From the NCBI GenBank assembly GCA_032622095.1, contig CP136063.1:268639426-268703425 (forward strand): 64,000 nt of DNA, read 5' to 3'. The translations under genes were made by a program, and so were the position numbers. The notes below the pieces were generated by a model. The model did no database searches. It saw only the letters and a list, made by a program, of their open reading frames with translations, and was not told where the DNA came from. The DNA comes from Siphonodentalium dalli. Lineage: Eukaryota > Mollusca > Scaphopoda > Gadilida > Siphonodentaliidae. Positions 25,411 through 39,838 of this stretch are shown here, piece after piece. Within the stretch, counting starts at the first letter, position 1. Each line of letters begins with the position of its first letter.

Positions 25411-27434
25411 GCGGCCGTTTTCTGTTTAATTGGAAATACTCAGAAACTAATGGGAGGAGGACCGCGAAATCTCTAGCGAATGAAGGCATCTAAGGTCTAC
25501 TAAAAATAATGGTATCCGGATGTTGGTCCAATATCTTTTAACAGAGTTATGGCCCTTTTTCGATTATTTTTCATTATTATTATTATTATACTACAGTATT
25601 TTTCAACGCCCAAATCTCGGAATGTATTAGTACTAGAAAACTCAAGTTTGGTAAGTATGTTGGGGTAAATGAGTTCTATGCCTTTGGCTCATAACGGATA
25701 TTGTCCGCATTTACCCCGTAGAGTTATCTCCCTTTATATGAAAAAATGTCATTTTATTATCTCGGAAATTATAAGGAGCAGAGCATCGAAAATTGGACTG
25801 TATACACATCTCGATATGCCCTACTGCCCACGGGCATCAGAACTTGTGTCCGCGCTTTCCCTGAGGAGTTACCGCCCATAGTTGGCAAACCTCTATTTGA
25901 TTGTACTCTGTTGTCCTCTTGTATCATTCCAGATAACTGCATGTGGTTTTCATAGTCGTGTTGACCGTTGTCAGTTTAGTCAGAGAAGGAAATTTTGACA
26001 GGGTCAGACATATATTTTGACACTGGGGTGGGGGGCAAATTGTTTGCAAAATAAAATTTTGATTGACATTCATATATTTAAGTTTATGTATTTCCCGAAC
26101 GAAAACAAACTCATACCGGAAAGGATTTTTGAAATCCGAGAAGAAATGCAAGAGTTACGGGCCCTCAAAGTTTGCAATTTGGGCCCATGTGCTTGTCCTC
26201 ACATCTCCTCCGAAGATATCGAACATAGGATATCATCTGATACGCCAACGTGTGCGGACGGAAGAGAGCACGCGGTGGGCCAAATTTTGCCAGTGTCTGT
26301 TCATTATTGTGGGTCTGGGGAGGGGTGGTCCGTGGTACCAATTTTTAATTCTTCTCGGAATCAGATGAAACTTGGAATATAACATCTGCAACATCAGCCG
26401 ATCTAGAAACTGGAAGAATTTCGAAAATCCATCGAAAACTAAAAGAATCGCGGGCCCTCAAACTTTGCAATTTTGGGCCCATGTGCTTGATAACACATCT
26501 CCTCCGAAGATATCGAACATAGGATGTCATCTGATACGAAAATGCGTACGGACTGGAGACGGCACGCGGTGGGCCAAATTTTGCCAGTGTCGGTTCATTA
26601 TTGTGGGTCTGGGGAGGGGTGGTCCGTGGTACCAATTTTTAATTCTTCTCGGAATCAGATGAAACTTGGAATATAACATCTGCAACATCAGCCGATCTAG
26701 AAACTGGAAGAATTTCGAAAATCCATCGAAAACTAAAAGAATCGCGGGCCCTCAAACTTTGCAATTTTGGGCCCATGTGCTTGATAACACATCTCCTCCG
26801 AAGATATCGAACATAGGATGTCATCTGATACGAAAATGCGTACGGACTGGAGACGGCACGCGGTGGGCCAAATTTTGCCAGTGTCGGTTCATTATTGTGG
26901 GTCTGGGGAGGGGTGGTCCGTGGTGCCGAATTTTAATTCTTCTCGGAATCAGATGAAACTTAGAATATAATATCTGCAACATCAGCCGATCTCGAAGCTG
27001 AAGACAGATCGTAAATACGTTGGAAAATGGCGGAGATTTTGGCCGTACAAGTTTGAATTTGGGCCCATATGCTTTCCAATAATCAAAGTGTTATCCGTCT
27101 CCAAATCAGATGAAATTTATACTATGCAATCTATGTCAGCCGCAAATCACAAAACTGGAAACAACTTTAAAATCCGTTGGAAACTGACGAAGTTACGGGG
27201 CCTCAAACTTAGCAGTTTGTGCCAGGGGTTGATGTTTTCCCAATCCCGTCACCCAATTTCGAGGCAGGGGTGGGGTCACGTCCAAACACTTGAGATCAAC
27301 CTACACATATTAGGACAACATATAATCACCATACTTCATATTTTCCGTCCATAAACTGCGATTCTTTCCACTCATGATTGATCCTATTATTATACTTCCA
27401 TGGTGTAACCAAGGAAGTATATTGTTTTTCTACT
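25411..27434. repeat. Array B unit 11, long form (2024 bp)
   Basis: Second long unit; the duplicated 294-bp subunits are 26345-26638 and 26639-26932, with the same internal junction as unit 5. Confidence 0.95.
26345..26932. repeat. Duplicated 294-bp subunit in B unit 11
   Basis: Same two-copy structure and same internal junction as in unit 5, which implies a single original event that was later copied within the array. Confidence 0.92.
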
Positions 27435-29164
27435 GCGGCCGTTTTCTGTTTAATTGGAAATACTCAGAAACTAATGGGAGGAGGACCGCGAAATCTCTAG
27501 CGAATGAAGGCATCTAAGGTCTACTAAAAATAATGGTATCCGGATGTTGGTCCAATATCTTTTAACAGAGTTATGGCCCTTTTTCGATTATTTTTCATTA
27601 TTATTATTATTATACTACAGTATTTTTCAACGCCCAAATCTCGGAATGTATTAGTACTAGAAAACTCAAGTTTGGTAAGTATGTTGGGGTAAATGAGTTC
27701 TATGCCTTTGGCTCATAACGGATATTGTCCGCATTTACCCCGTAGAGTTATCTCCCTTTATATAAAAAAATGTCATTTTATTATCTCGGAAATTATAAGG
27801 AGCAGAGCATCGAAAATTGGACTGTATACACATCTCGATATGCCCTACTGCCCACGGGCATCAGAACTTGTGTCCGCGCTTTCCCTGAGGAGTTACCGCC
27901 CATAGTTGGCAAACCTCTATTTGATTGTACTCTGTTGTCCTCTTGTATCATTCCAGATAACTGCATGTGGTTTTCATAGTCGTGTTGACCGTTGTCAGTT
28001 TAGTCAGAGAAGGAAATTTTGACAGGGTCAGACATATATTTTGACACTGGGGTGGGGGGCAAATTGTTTGCAAAATAAAATTTTGATTGACATTCATATA
28101 TTTAAGTTTATGTATTTCCCGAACGAAAACAAACTCATACCGGAAAGGATTTTTGAAATCCGAGAAGAAATGCAAGAGTTACGGGCCCTCAAAGTTTGCA
28201 ATTTGGGCCCATGTGCTTGTCCTCACATCTCCTCCGAAGATATCGAACATAGGATATCATCTGATACGCCAACGTGTGCGGACGGAAGAGAGCACGCGGT
28301 GGGCCAAATTTTGCCAGTGTCTGTTCATTATTGTGGGTCTGGGGAGGGGTGGTCCGTGGTACCAATTTTTAATTCTTCTCGGAATCAGATGAAACTTGGA
28401 ATATAACATCTGCAACATCAGCCGATCTAGAAACTGGAAGAATTTCGAAAATCCATCGAAAACTAAAAGAATCGCGGGCCCTCAAACTTTGCAATTTTGG
28501 GCCCATGTGCTTGATAACACATCTCCTCCGAAGATATCGAACATAGGATGTCATCTGATACGAAAATGCGTACGGACTGGAGACGGCACGCGGTGGGCCA
28601 AATTTTGCCAGTGTCGGTTCATTATTGTGGGTCTGGGGAGGGGTGGTCCGTGGTGCCGAATTTTAATTCTTCTCGGAATCAGATGAAACTTAGAATATAA
28701 TATCTGCAACATCAGCCGATCTCGAAGCTGAAGACAGATCGTAAATACGTTGGAAAATGGCGGAGATTTTGGCCGTACAAGTTTGAATTTGGGCCCATAT
28801 GCTTTCCAATAATCAAAGTGTTATCCGTCTCCAAATCAGATGAAATTTATACTATGCAATCTATGTCAGCCGCAAATCACAAAACTGGAAACAACTTTAA
28901 AATCCGTTGGAAACTGACGAAGTTACGGGGCCTCAAACTTAGCAGTTTGTGCCAGGGGTTGATGTTTTCCCAATCCCGTCACCCAATTTCGAGGCAGGGG
29001 TGGGGTCACGTCCAAACACTTGAGATCAACCTACACATATTAGGACAACATATAATCACCATACTTCATATTTTCCGTCCATAAACTGCGATTCTTTCCA
29101 CTCATGATTGATCCTATTATTATACTTCCATGGTGTAACCAAGGAAGTATATTGTTTTTCTACT
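27435..29164. repeat. Array B unit 12 (1730 bp, TATATA variant)
   Basis: Carries the shared G-to-A variant, here at 27764. It follows a long unit, as unit 6 does. Confidence 0.95.
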
Positions 29165-30894
29165 GCGGCCGTTTTCTGTTTAATTGGAAATACTCAGAAA
29201 CTAATGGGAGGAGGACCGCGAAATCTCTAGCGAATGAAGGCATCTAAGGTCTACTAAAAATAATGGTATCCGGATGTTGGTCCAATATCTTTTAACAGAG
29301 TTATGGCCCTTTTTCGATTATTTTTCATTATTATTATTATTATACTACAGTATTTTTCAACGCCCAAATCTCGGAATGTATTAGTACTAGAAAACTCAAG
29401 TTTGGTAAGTATGTTGGGGTAAATGAGTTCTATGCCTTTGGCTCATAACGGATATTGTCCGCATTTACCCCGTAGAGTTATCTCCCTTTATATGAAAAAA
29501 TGTCATTTTATTATCTCGGAAATTATAAGGAGCAGAGCATCGAAAATTGGACTGTATACACATCTCGATATGCCCTACTGCCCACGGGCATCAGAACTTG
29601 TGTCCGCGCTTTCCCTGAGGAGTTACCGCCCATAGTTGGCAAACCTCTATTTGATTGTACTCTGTTGTCCTCTTGTATCATTCCAGATAACTGCATGTGG
29701 TTTTCATAGTCGTGTTGACCGTTGTCAGTTTAGTCAGAGAAGGAAATTTTGACAGGGTCAGACATATATTTTGACACTGGGGTGGGGGGCAAATTGTTTG
29801 CAAAATAAAATTTTGATTGACATTCATATATTTAAGTTTATGTATTTCCCGAACGAAAACAAACTCATACCGGAAAGGATTTTTGAAATCCGAGAAGAAA
29901 TGCAAGAGTTACGGGCCCTCAAAGTTTGCAATTTGGGCCCATGTGCTTGTCCTCACATCTCCTCCGAAGATATCGAACATAGGATATCATCTGATACGCC
30001 AACGTGTGCGGACGGAAGAGAGCACGCGGTGGGCCAAATTTTGCCAGTGTCTGTTCATTATTGTGGGTCTGGGGAGGGGTGGTCCGTGGTACCAATTTTT
30101 AATTCTTCTCGGAATCAGATGAAACTTGGAATATAACATCTGCAACATCAGCCGATCTAGAAACTGGAAGAATTTCGAAAATCCATCGAAAACTAAAAGA
30201 ATCGCGGGCCCTCAAACTTTGCAATTTTGGGCCCATGTGCTTGATAACACATCTCCTCCGAAGATATCGAACATAGGATGTCATCTGATACGAAAATGCG
30301 TACGGACTGGAGACGGCACGCGGTGGGCCAAATTTTGCCAGTGTCGGTTCATTATTGTGGGTCTGGGGAGGGGTGGTCCGTGGTGCCGAATTTTAATTCT
30401 TCTCGGAATCAGATGAAACTTAGAATATAATATCTGCAACATCAGCCGATCTCGAAGCTGAAGACAGATCGTAAATACGTTGGAAAATGGCGGAGATTTT
30501 GGCCGTACAAGTTTGAATTTGGGCCCATATGCTTTCCAATAATCAAAGTGTTATCCGTCTCCAAATCAGATGAAATTTATACTATGCAATCTATGTCAGC
30601 CGCAAATCACAAAACTGGAAACAACTTTAAAATCCGTTGGAAACTGACGAAGTTACGGGGCCTCAAACTTAGCAGTTTGTGCCAGGGGTTGATGTTTTCC
30701 CAATCCCGTCACCCAATTTCGAGGCAGGGGTGGGGTCACGTCCAAACACTTGAGATCAACCTACACATATTAGGACAACATATAATCACCATACTTCATA
30801 TTTTCCGTCCATAAACTGCGATTCTTTCCACTCATGATTGATCCTATTATTATACTTCCATGGTGTAACCAAGGAAGTATATTGTTTTTCTACT
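29165..30894. repeat. Array B unit 13 (1730 bp)
   Basis: Consensus-type unit; no private variant was noticed. Confidence 0.95.
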
Positions 30895-32918
30895 GCGGCC
30901 GTTTTCTGTTTAATTGGAAATACTCAGAAACTAATGGGAGGAGGACCGCGAAATCTCTAGCGAATGAAGGCATCTAAGGTCTACTAAAAATAATGGTATC
31001 CGGATGTTGGTCCAATATCTTTTAACAGAGTTATGGCCCTTTTTCGATTATTTTTCATTATTATTATTATTATACTACAGTATTTTTCAACGCCCAAATC
31101 TCGGAATGTATTAGTACTAGAAAACTCAAGTTTGGTAAGTATGTTGGGGTAAATGAGTTCTATGCCTTTGGCTCATAACGGATATTGTCCGCATTTACCC
31201 CGTAGAGTTATCTCCCTTTATATGAAAAAATGTCATTTTATTATCTCGGAAATTATAAGGAGCAGAGCATCGAAAATTGGACTGTATACACATCTCGATA
31301 TGCCCTACTGCCCACGGGCATCAGAACTTGTGTCCGCGCTTTCCCTGAGGAGTTACCGCCCATAGTTGGCAAACCTCTATTTGATTGTACTCTGTTGTCC
31401 TCTTGTATCATTCCAGATAACTGCATGTGGTTTTCATAGTCGTGTTGACCGTTGTCAGTTTAGTCAGAGAAGGAAATTTTGACAGGGTCAGACATATATT
31501 TTGACACTGGGGTGGGGGGCAAATTGTTTGCAAAATAAAATTTTGATTGACATTCATATATTTAAGTTTATGTATTTCCCGAACGAAAACAAACTCATAC
31601 CGGAAAGGATTTTTGAAATCCGAGAAGAAATGCAAGAGTTACGGGCCCTCAAAGTTTGCAATTTGGGCCCATGTGCTTGTCCTCACATCTCCTCCGAAGA
31701 TATCGAACATAGGATATCATCTGATACGCCAACGTGTGCGGACGGAAGAGAGCACGCGGTGGGCCAAATTTTGCCAGTGTCTGTTCATTATTGTGGGTCT
31801 GGGGAGGGGTGGTCCGTGGTACCAATTTTTAATTCTTCTCGGAATCAGATGAAACTTGGAATATAACATCTGCAACATCAGCCGATCTAGAAACTGGAAG
31901 AATTTCGAAAATCCATCGAAAACTAAAAGAATCGCGGGCCCTCAAACTTTGCAATTTTGGGCCCATGTGCTTGATAACACATCTCCTCCGAAGATATCGA
32001 ACATAGGATGTCATCTGATACGAAAATGCGTACGGACTGGAGACGGCACGCGGTGGGCCAAATTTTGCCAGTGTCGGTTCATTATTGTGGGTCTGGGGAG
32101 GGGTGGTCCGTGGTACCAATTTTTAATTCTTCTCGGAATCAGATGAAACTTGGAATATAACATCTGCAACATCAGCCGATCTAGAAACTGGAAGAATTTC
32201 GAAAATCCATCGAAAACTAAAAGAATCGCGGGCCCTCAAACTTTGCAATTTTGGGCCCATGTGCTTGATAACACATCTCCTCCGAAGATATCGAACATAG
32301 GATGTCATCTGATACGAAAATGCGTACGGACTGGAGACGGCACGCGGTGGGCCAAATTTTGCCAGTGTCGGTTCATTATTGTGGGTCTGGGGAGGGGTGG
32401 TCCGTGGTGCCGAATTTTAATTCTTCTCGGAATCAGATGAAACTTAGAATATAATATCTGCAACATCAGCCGATCTCGAAGCTGAAGACAGATCGTAAAT
32501 ACGTTGGAAAATGGCGGAGATTTTGGCCGTACAAGTTTGAATTTGGGCCCATATGCTTTCCAATAATCAAAGTGTTATCCGTCTCCAAATCAGATGAAAT
32601 TTATACTATGCAATCTATGTCAGCCGCAAATCACAAAACTGGAAACAACTTTAAAATCCGTTGGAAACTGACGAAGTTACGGGGCCTCAAACTTAGCAGT
32701 TTGTGCCAGGGGTTGATGTTTTCCCAATCCCGTCACCCAATTTCGAGGCAGGGGTGGGGTCACGTCCAAACACTTGAGATCAACCTACACATATTAGGAC
32801 AACATATAATCACCATACTTCATATTTTCCGTCCATAAACTGCGATTCTTTCCACTCATGATTGATCCTATTATTATACTTCCATGGTGTAACCAAGGAA
32901 GTATATTGTTTTTCTACT
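30895..32918. repeat. Array B unit 14, long form (2024 bp)
   Basis: Third long unit; the duplicated 294-bp subunits are 31829-32122 and 32123-32416. Confidence 0.95.
31829..32416. repeat. Duplicated 294-bp subunit in B unit 14
   Basis: Third instance with the same junction as in units 5 and 11. Confidence 0.92.
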
Positions 32919-34648
32919 GCGGCCGTTTTCTGTTTAATTGGAAATACTCAGAAACTAATGGGAGGAGGACCGCGAAATCTCTAGCGAATGAAGGCATCTA
33001 AGGTCTACTAAAAATAATGGTATCCGGATGTTGGTCCAATATCTTTTAACAGAGTTATGGCCCTTTTTCGATTATTTTTCATTATTATTATTATTATACT
33101 ACAGTATTTTTCAACGCCCAAATCTCGGAATGTATTAGTACTAGAAAACTCAAGTTTGGTAAGTATGTTGGGGTAAATGAGTTCTATGCCTTTGGCTCAT
33201 AACGGATATTGTCCGCATTTACCCCGTAGAGTTATCTCCCTTTATATGAAAAAATGTCATTTTATTATCTCGGAAATTATAAGGAGCAGAGCATCGAAAA
33301 TTGGACTGTATACACATCTCGATATGCCCTACTGCCCACGGGCATCATAACTTGTGTCCGCGCTTTCCCTGAGGAGTTACCGCCCATAGTTGGCAAACCT
33401 CTATTTGATTGTACTCTGTTGTCCTCTTGTATCATTCCAGATAACTGCATGTGGTTTTCATAGTCGTGTTGACCGTTGTCAGTTTAGTCAGAGAAGGAAA
33501 TTTTGACAGGGTCAGACATATATTTTGACACTGGGGTGGGGGGCAAATTGTTTGCAAAATAAAATTTTGATTGACATTCATATATTTAAGTTTATGTATT
33601 TCCCGAACGAAAACAAACTCATACCGGAAAGGATTTTTGAAATCCGAGAAGAAATGCAAGAGTTACGGGCCCTCAAAGTTTGCAATTTGGGCCCATGTGC
33701 TTGTCCTCACATCTCCTCCGAAGATATCGAACATAGGATATCATCTGATACGCCAACGTGTGCGGACGGAAGAGAGCACGCGGTGGGCCAAATTTTGCCA
33801 GTGTCTGTTCATTATTGTGGGTCTGGGGAGGGGTGGTCCGTGGTACCAATTTTTAATTCTTCTCGGAATCAGATGAAACTTGGAATATAACATCTGCAAC
33901 ATCAGCCGATCTAGAAACAGGAAGAATTTCGAAAATCCATCGAAAACTAAAAGAATCGCGGGCCCTCAAACTTTGCAATTTTGGGCCCATGTGCTTGATA
34001 ACACATCTCCTCCGAAGATATCGAACATAGGATGTCATCTGATACGAAAATGCGTACGGACTGGAGACGGCACGCGGTGGGCCAAATTTTGCCAGTGTCG
34101 GTTCATTATTGTGGGTCTGGGGAGGGGTGGTCCGTGGTGCCGAATTTTAATTCTTCTCGGAATCAGATGAAACTTAGAATATAATATCTGCAACATCAGC
34201 CGATCTCGAAGCTGAAGACAGATCGTAAATACGTTGGAAAATGGCGGAGATTTTGGCCGTACAAGTTTGAATTTGGGCCCATATGCTTTCCAATAATCAA
34301 AGTGTTATCCGTCTCCAAATCAGATGAAATTTATACTATGCAATCTATGTCAGCCGCAAATCACAAAACTGGAAACAACTTTAAAATCCGTTGGAAACTG
34401 ACGAAGTTACGGGGCCTCAAACTTAGCAGTTTGTGCCAGGGGTTGATGTTTTCCCAATCCCGTCACCCAATTTCGAGGCAGGGGTGGGGTCACGTCCAAA
34501 CACTTGAGATCAACCTACACATATTAGGACAACATATAATCACCATACTTCATATTTTCCGTCCATAAACTGCGATTCTTTCCACTCATGATTGATCCTA
34601 TTATTATACTTCCATGGTGTAACCAAGGAAGTATATTGTTTTTCTACT
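32919..34648. repeat. Array B unit 15 (1730 bp) with two private changes
   Basis: G-to-T at 33348 turns GAA into TAA in the 70-codon open frame seen in other units. T-to-A at 33919 is a second private change. The nonsense change shows that this frame is not protected. Confidence 0.95.
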
Positions 34649-36378
34649 GCGGCCGTTTTCTGTTTAATTGGAAATACTCAGAAACTAATGGGAGGAGGAC
34701 CGCGAAATCTCTAGCGAATGAAGGCATCTAAGGTCTACTAAAAATAATGGTATCCGGATGTTGGTCCAATATCTTTTAACAGAGTTATGGCCCTTTTTCG
34801 ATTATTTTTCATTATTATTATTATTATACTACAGTATTTTTCAACGCCCAAATCTCGGAATGTATTAGTACTAGAAAACTCAAGTTTGGTAAGTATGTTG
34901 GGGTAAATGAGTTCTATGCCTTTGGCTCATAACGGATATTGTCCGCATTTACCCCGTAGAGTTATCTCCCTTTATATGAAAAAATGTCATTTTATTATCT
35001 CGGAAATTATAAGGAGCAGAGCATCGAAAATTGGACTGTATACACATCTCGATATGCCCTACTGCCCACGGGCATCAGAACTTGTGTCCGCGCTTTCCCT
35101 GAGGAGTTACCGCCCATAGTTGGCAAACCTCTATTTGATTGTACTCTGTTGTCCTCTTGTATCATTCCAGATAACTGCATGTGGTTTTCATAGTCGTGTT
35201 GACCGTTGTCAGTTTAGTCAGAGAAGGAAATTTTGACAGGGTCAGACATATATTTTGACACTGGGGTGGGGGGCAAATTGTTTGCAAAATAAAATTTTGA
35301 TTGACATTCATATATTTAAGTTTATGTATTTCCCGAACGAAAACAAACTCATACCGGAAAGGATTTTTGAAATCCGAGAAGAAATGCAAGAGTTACGGGC
35401 CCTCAAAGTTTGCAATTTGGGCCCATGTGCTTGTCCTCACATCTCCTCCGAAGATATCGAACATAGGATATCATCTGATACGCCAACGTGTGCGGACGGA
35501 AGAGAGCACGCGGTGGGCCAAATTTTGCCAGTGTCTGTTCATTATTGTGGGTCTGGGGAGGGGTGGTCCGTGGTACCAATTTTTAATTCTTCTCGGAATC
35601 AGATGAAACTTGGAATATAACATCTGCAACATCAGCCGATCTAGAAACTGGAAGAATTTCGAAAATCCATCGAAAACTAAAAGAATCGCGGGCCCTCAAA
35701 CTTTGCAATTTTGGGCCCATGTGCTTGATAACACATCTCCTCCGAAGATATCGAACATAGGATGTCATCTGATACGAAAATGCGTACGGACTGGAGACGG
35801 CACGCGGTGGGCCAAATTTTGCCAGTGTCGGTTCATTATTGTGGGTCTGGGGAGGGGTGGTCCGTGGTGCCGAATTTTAATTCTTCTCGGAATCAGATGA
35901 AACTTAGAATATAATATCTGCAACATCAGCCGATCTCGAAGCTGAAGACAGATCGTAAATACGTTGGAAAATGGCGGAGATTTTGGCCGTACAAGTTTGA
36001 ATTTGGGCCCATATGCTTTCCAATAATCAAAGTGTTATCCGTCTCCAAATCAGATGAAATTTATACTATGCAATCTATGTCAGCCGCAAATCACAAAACT
36101 GGAAACAACTTTAAAATCCGTTGGAAACTGACGAAGTTACGGGGCCTCAAACTTAGCAGTTTGTGCCAGGGGTTGATGTTTTCCCAATCCCGTCACCCAA
36201 TTTCGAGGCAGGGGTGGGGTCACGTCCAAACACTTGAGATCAACCTACACATATTAGGACAACATATAATCACCATACTTCATATTTTCCGTCCATAAAC
36301 TGCGATTCTTTCCACTCATGATTGATCCTATTATTATACTTCCATGGTGTAACCAAGGAAGTATATTGTTTTTCTACT
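34649..36378. repeat. Array B unit 16 (1730 bp)
   Basis: Consensus-type unit; no private variant was noticed. Confidence 0.95.
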
Positions 36379-38108
36379 GCGGCCGTTTTCTGTTTAATTG
36401 GAAATACTCAGAAACTAATGGGAGGAGGACCGCGAAATCTCTAGCGAATGAAGGCATCTAAGGTCTACTAAAAATAATGGTATCCGGATGTTGGTCCAAT
36501 ATCTTTTAACAGAGTTATGGCCCTTTTTCGATTATTTTTCATTATTATTATTATTATACTACAGTATTTTTCAACGCCCAAATCTCGGAATGTATTAGTA
36601 CTAGAAAACTCAAGTTTGGTAAGTATGTTGGGGTAAATGAGTTCTATGCCTTTGGCTCATAACGGATATTGTCCGCATTTACCCCGTAGAGTTATCTCCC
36701 TTTATATGAAAAAATGTCATTTTATTATCTCGGAAATTATAAGGAGCAGAGCATCGAAAATTGGACTGTATACACATCTCGATATGCCCTACTGCCCACG
36801 GGCATCAGAACTTGTGTCCGCGCTTTCCCTGAGGAGTTACCGCCCATAGTTGGCAAACCTCTATTTGATTGTACTCTGTTGTCCTCTTGTATCATTCCAG
36901 ATAACTGCATGTGGTTTTCATAGTCGTGTTGACCGTTGTCAGTTTAGTCAGAGAAGGAAATTTTGACAGGGTCAGACATATATTTTGACACTGGGGTGGG
37001 GGGCAAATTGTTTGCAAAATAAAATTTTGATTGACATTCATATATTTAAGTTTATGTATTTCCCGAACGAAAACAAACTCATACCGGAAAGGATTTTTGA
37101 AATCCGAGAAGAAATGCAAGAGTTACGGGCCCTCAAAGTTTGCAATTTGGGCCCATGTGCTTGTCCTCACATCTCCTCCGAAGATATCGAACATAGGATA
37201 TCATCTGATACGCCAACGTGTGCGGACGGAAGAGAGCACGCGGTGGGCCAAATTTTGCCAGTGTCTGTTCATTATTGTGGGTCTGGGGAGGGGTGGTCCG
37301 TGGTACCAATTTTTAATTCTTCTCGGAATCAGATGAAACTTGGAATATAACATCTGCAACATCAGCCGATCTAGAAACTGGAAGAATTTCGAAAATCCAT
37401 CGAAAACTAAAAGAATCGCGGGCCCTCAAACTTTGCAATTTTGGGCCCATGTGCTTGATAACACATCTCCTCCGAAGATATCGAACATAGGATGTCATCT
37501 GATACGAAAATGCGTACGGACTGGAGACGGCACGCGGTGGGCCAAATTTTGCCAGTGTCGGTTCATTATTGTGGGTCTGGGGAGGGGTGGTCCGTGGTGC
37601 CGAATTTTAATTCTTCTCGGAATCAGATGAAACTTAGAATATAATATCTGCAACATCAGCCGATCTCGAAGCTGAAGACAGATCGTAAATACGTTGGAAA
37701 ATGGCGGAGATTTTGGCCGTACAAGTTTGAATTTGGGCCCATATGCTTTCCAATAATCAAAGTGTTATCCGTCTCCAAATCAGATGAAATTTATACTATG
37801 CAATCTATGTCAGCCGCAAATCACAAAACTGGAAACAACTTTAAAATCCGTTGGAAACTGACGAAGTTACGGGGCCTCAAACTTAGCAGTTTGTGCCAGG
37901 GGTTGATGTTTTCCCAATCCCGTCACCCAATTTCGAGGCAGGGGTGGGGTCACGTCCAAACACTTGAGATCAACCTACACATATTAGGACAACATATAAT
38001 CACCATACTTCATATTTTCCGTCCATAAACTGCGATTCTTTCCACTCATGATTGATCCTATTATTATACTTCCATGGTGTAACCAAGGAAGTATATTGTT
38101 TTTCTACT
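36379..38108. repeat. Array B unit 17 (1730 bp)
   Basis: Consensus-type unit; no private variant was noticed. Confidence 0.95.
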
Positions 38109-39838
38109 GCGGCCGTTTTCTGTTTAATTGGAAATACTCAGAAACTAATGGGAGGAGGACCGCGAAATCTCTAGCGAATGAAGGCATCTAAGGTCTACTA
38201 AAAATAATGGTATCCGGATGTTGGTCCAATATCTTTTAACAGAGTTATGGCCCTTTTTCGATTATTTTTCATTATTATTATTATTATACTACAGTATTTT
38301 TCAACGCCCAAATCTCGGAATGTATTAGTACTAGAAAACTCAAGTTTGGTAAGTATGTTGGGGTAAATGAGTTCTATGCCTTTGGCTCATAACGGATATT
38401 GTCCGCATTTACCCCGTAGAGTTATCTCCCTTTATATGAAAAAATGTCATTTTATTATCTCGGAAATTATAAGGAGCAGAGCATCGAAAATTGGACTGTA
38501 TACACATCTCGATATGCCCTACTGCCCACGGGCATCAGAACTTGTGTCCGCGCTTTCCCTGAGGAGTTACCGCCCATAGTTGGCAAACCTCTATTTGATT
38601 GTACTCTGTTGTCCTCTTGTATCATTCCAGATAACTGCATGTGGTTTTCATAGTCGTGTTGACCGTTGTCAGTTTAGTCAGAGAAGGAAATTTTGACAGG
38701 GTCAGACATATATTTTGACACTGGGGTGGGGGGCAAATTGTTTGCAAAATAAAATTTTGATTGACATTCATATATTTAAGTTTATGTATTTCCCGAACGA
38801 AAACAAACTCATACCGGAAAGGATTTTTGAAATCCGAGAAGAAATGCAAGAGTTACGGGCCCTCAAAGTTTGCAATTTGGGCCCATGTGCTTGTCCTCAC
38901 ATCTCCTCCGAAGATATCGAACATAGGATATCATCTGATACGCCAACGTGTGCGGACGGAAGAGAGCACGCGGTGGGCCAAATTTTGCCAGTGTCTGTTC
39001 ATTATTGTGGGTCTGGGGAGGGGTGGTCCGTGGTACCAATTTTTAATTCTTCTCGGAATCAGATGAAACTTGGAATATAACATCTGCAACATCAGCCGAT
39101 CTAGAAACTGGAAGAATTTCGAAAATCCATCGAAAACTAAAAGAATCGCGGGCCCTCAAACTTTGCAATTTTGGGCCCATGTGCTTGATAACACATCTCC
39201 TCCGAAGATATCGAACATAGGATGTCATCTGATACGAAAATGCGTACGGACTGGAGACGGCACGCGGTGGGCCAAATTTTGCCAGTGTCGGTTCATTATT
39301 GTGGGTCTGGGGAGGGGTGGTCCGTGGTGCCGAATTTTAATTCTTCTCGGAATCAGATGAAACTTAGAATATAATATCTGCAACATCAGCCGATCTCGAA
39401 GCTGAAGACAGATCGTAAATACGTTGGAAAATGGCGGAGATTTTGGCCGTACAAGTTTGAATTTGGGCCCATATGCTTTCCAATAATCAAAGTGTTATCC
39501 GTCTCCAAATCAGATGAAATTTATACTATGCAATCTATGTCAGCCGCAAATCACAAAACTGGAAACAACTTTAAAATCCGTTGGAAACTGACGAAGTTAC
39601 GGGGCCTCAAACTTAGCAGTTTGTGCCAGGGGTTGATGTTTTCCCAATCCCGTCACCCAATTTCGAGGCAGGGGTGGGGTCACGTCCAAACACTTGAGAT
39701 CAACCTACACATATTAGGACAACATATAATCACCATACTTCATATTTTCCGTCCATAAACTGCGATTCTTTCCACTCATGATTGATCCTATTATTATACT
39801 TCCATGGTGTAACCAAGGAAGTATATTGTTTTTCTACT
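38109..39838. repeat. Array B unit 18 (1730 bp)
   Basis: Consensus-type unit; no private variant was noticed. Confidence 0.95.
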
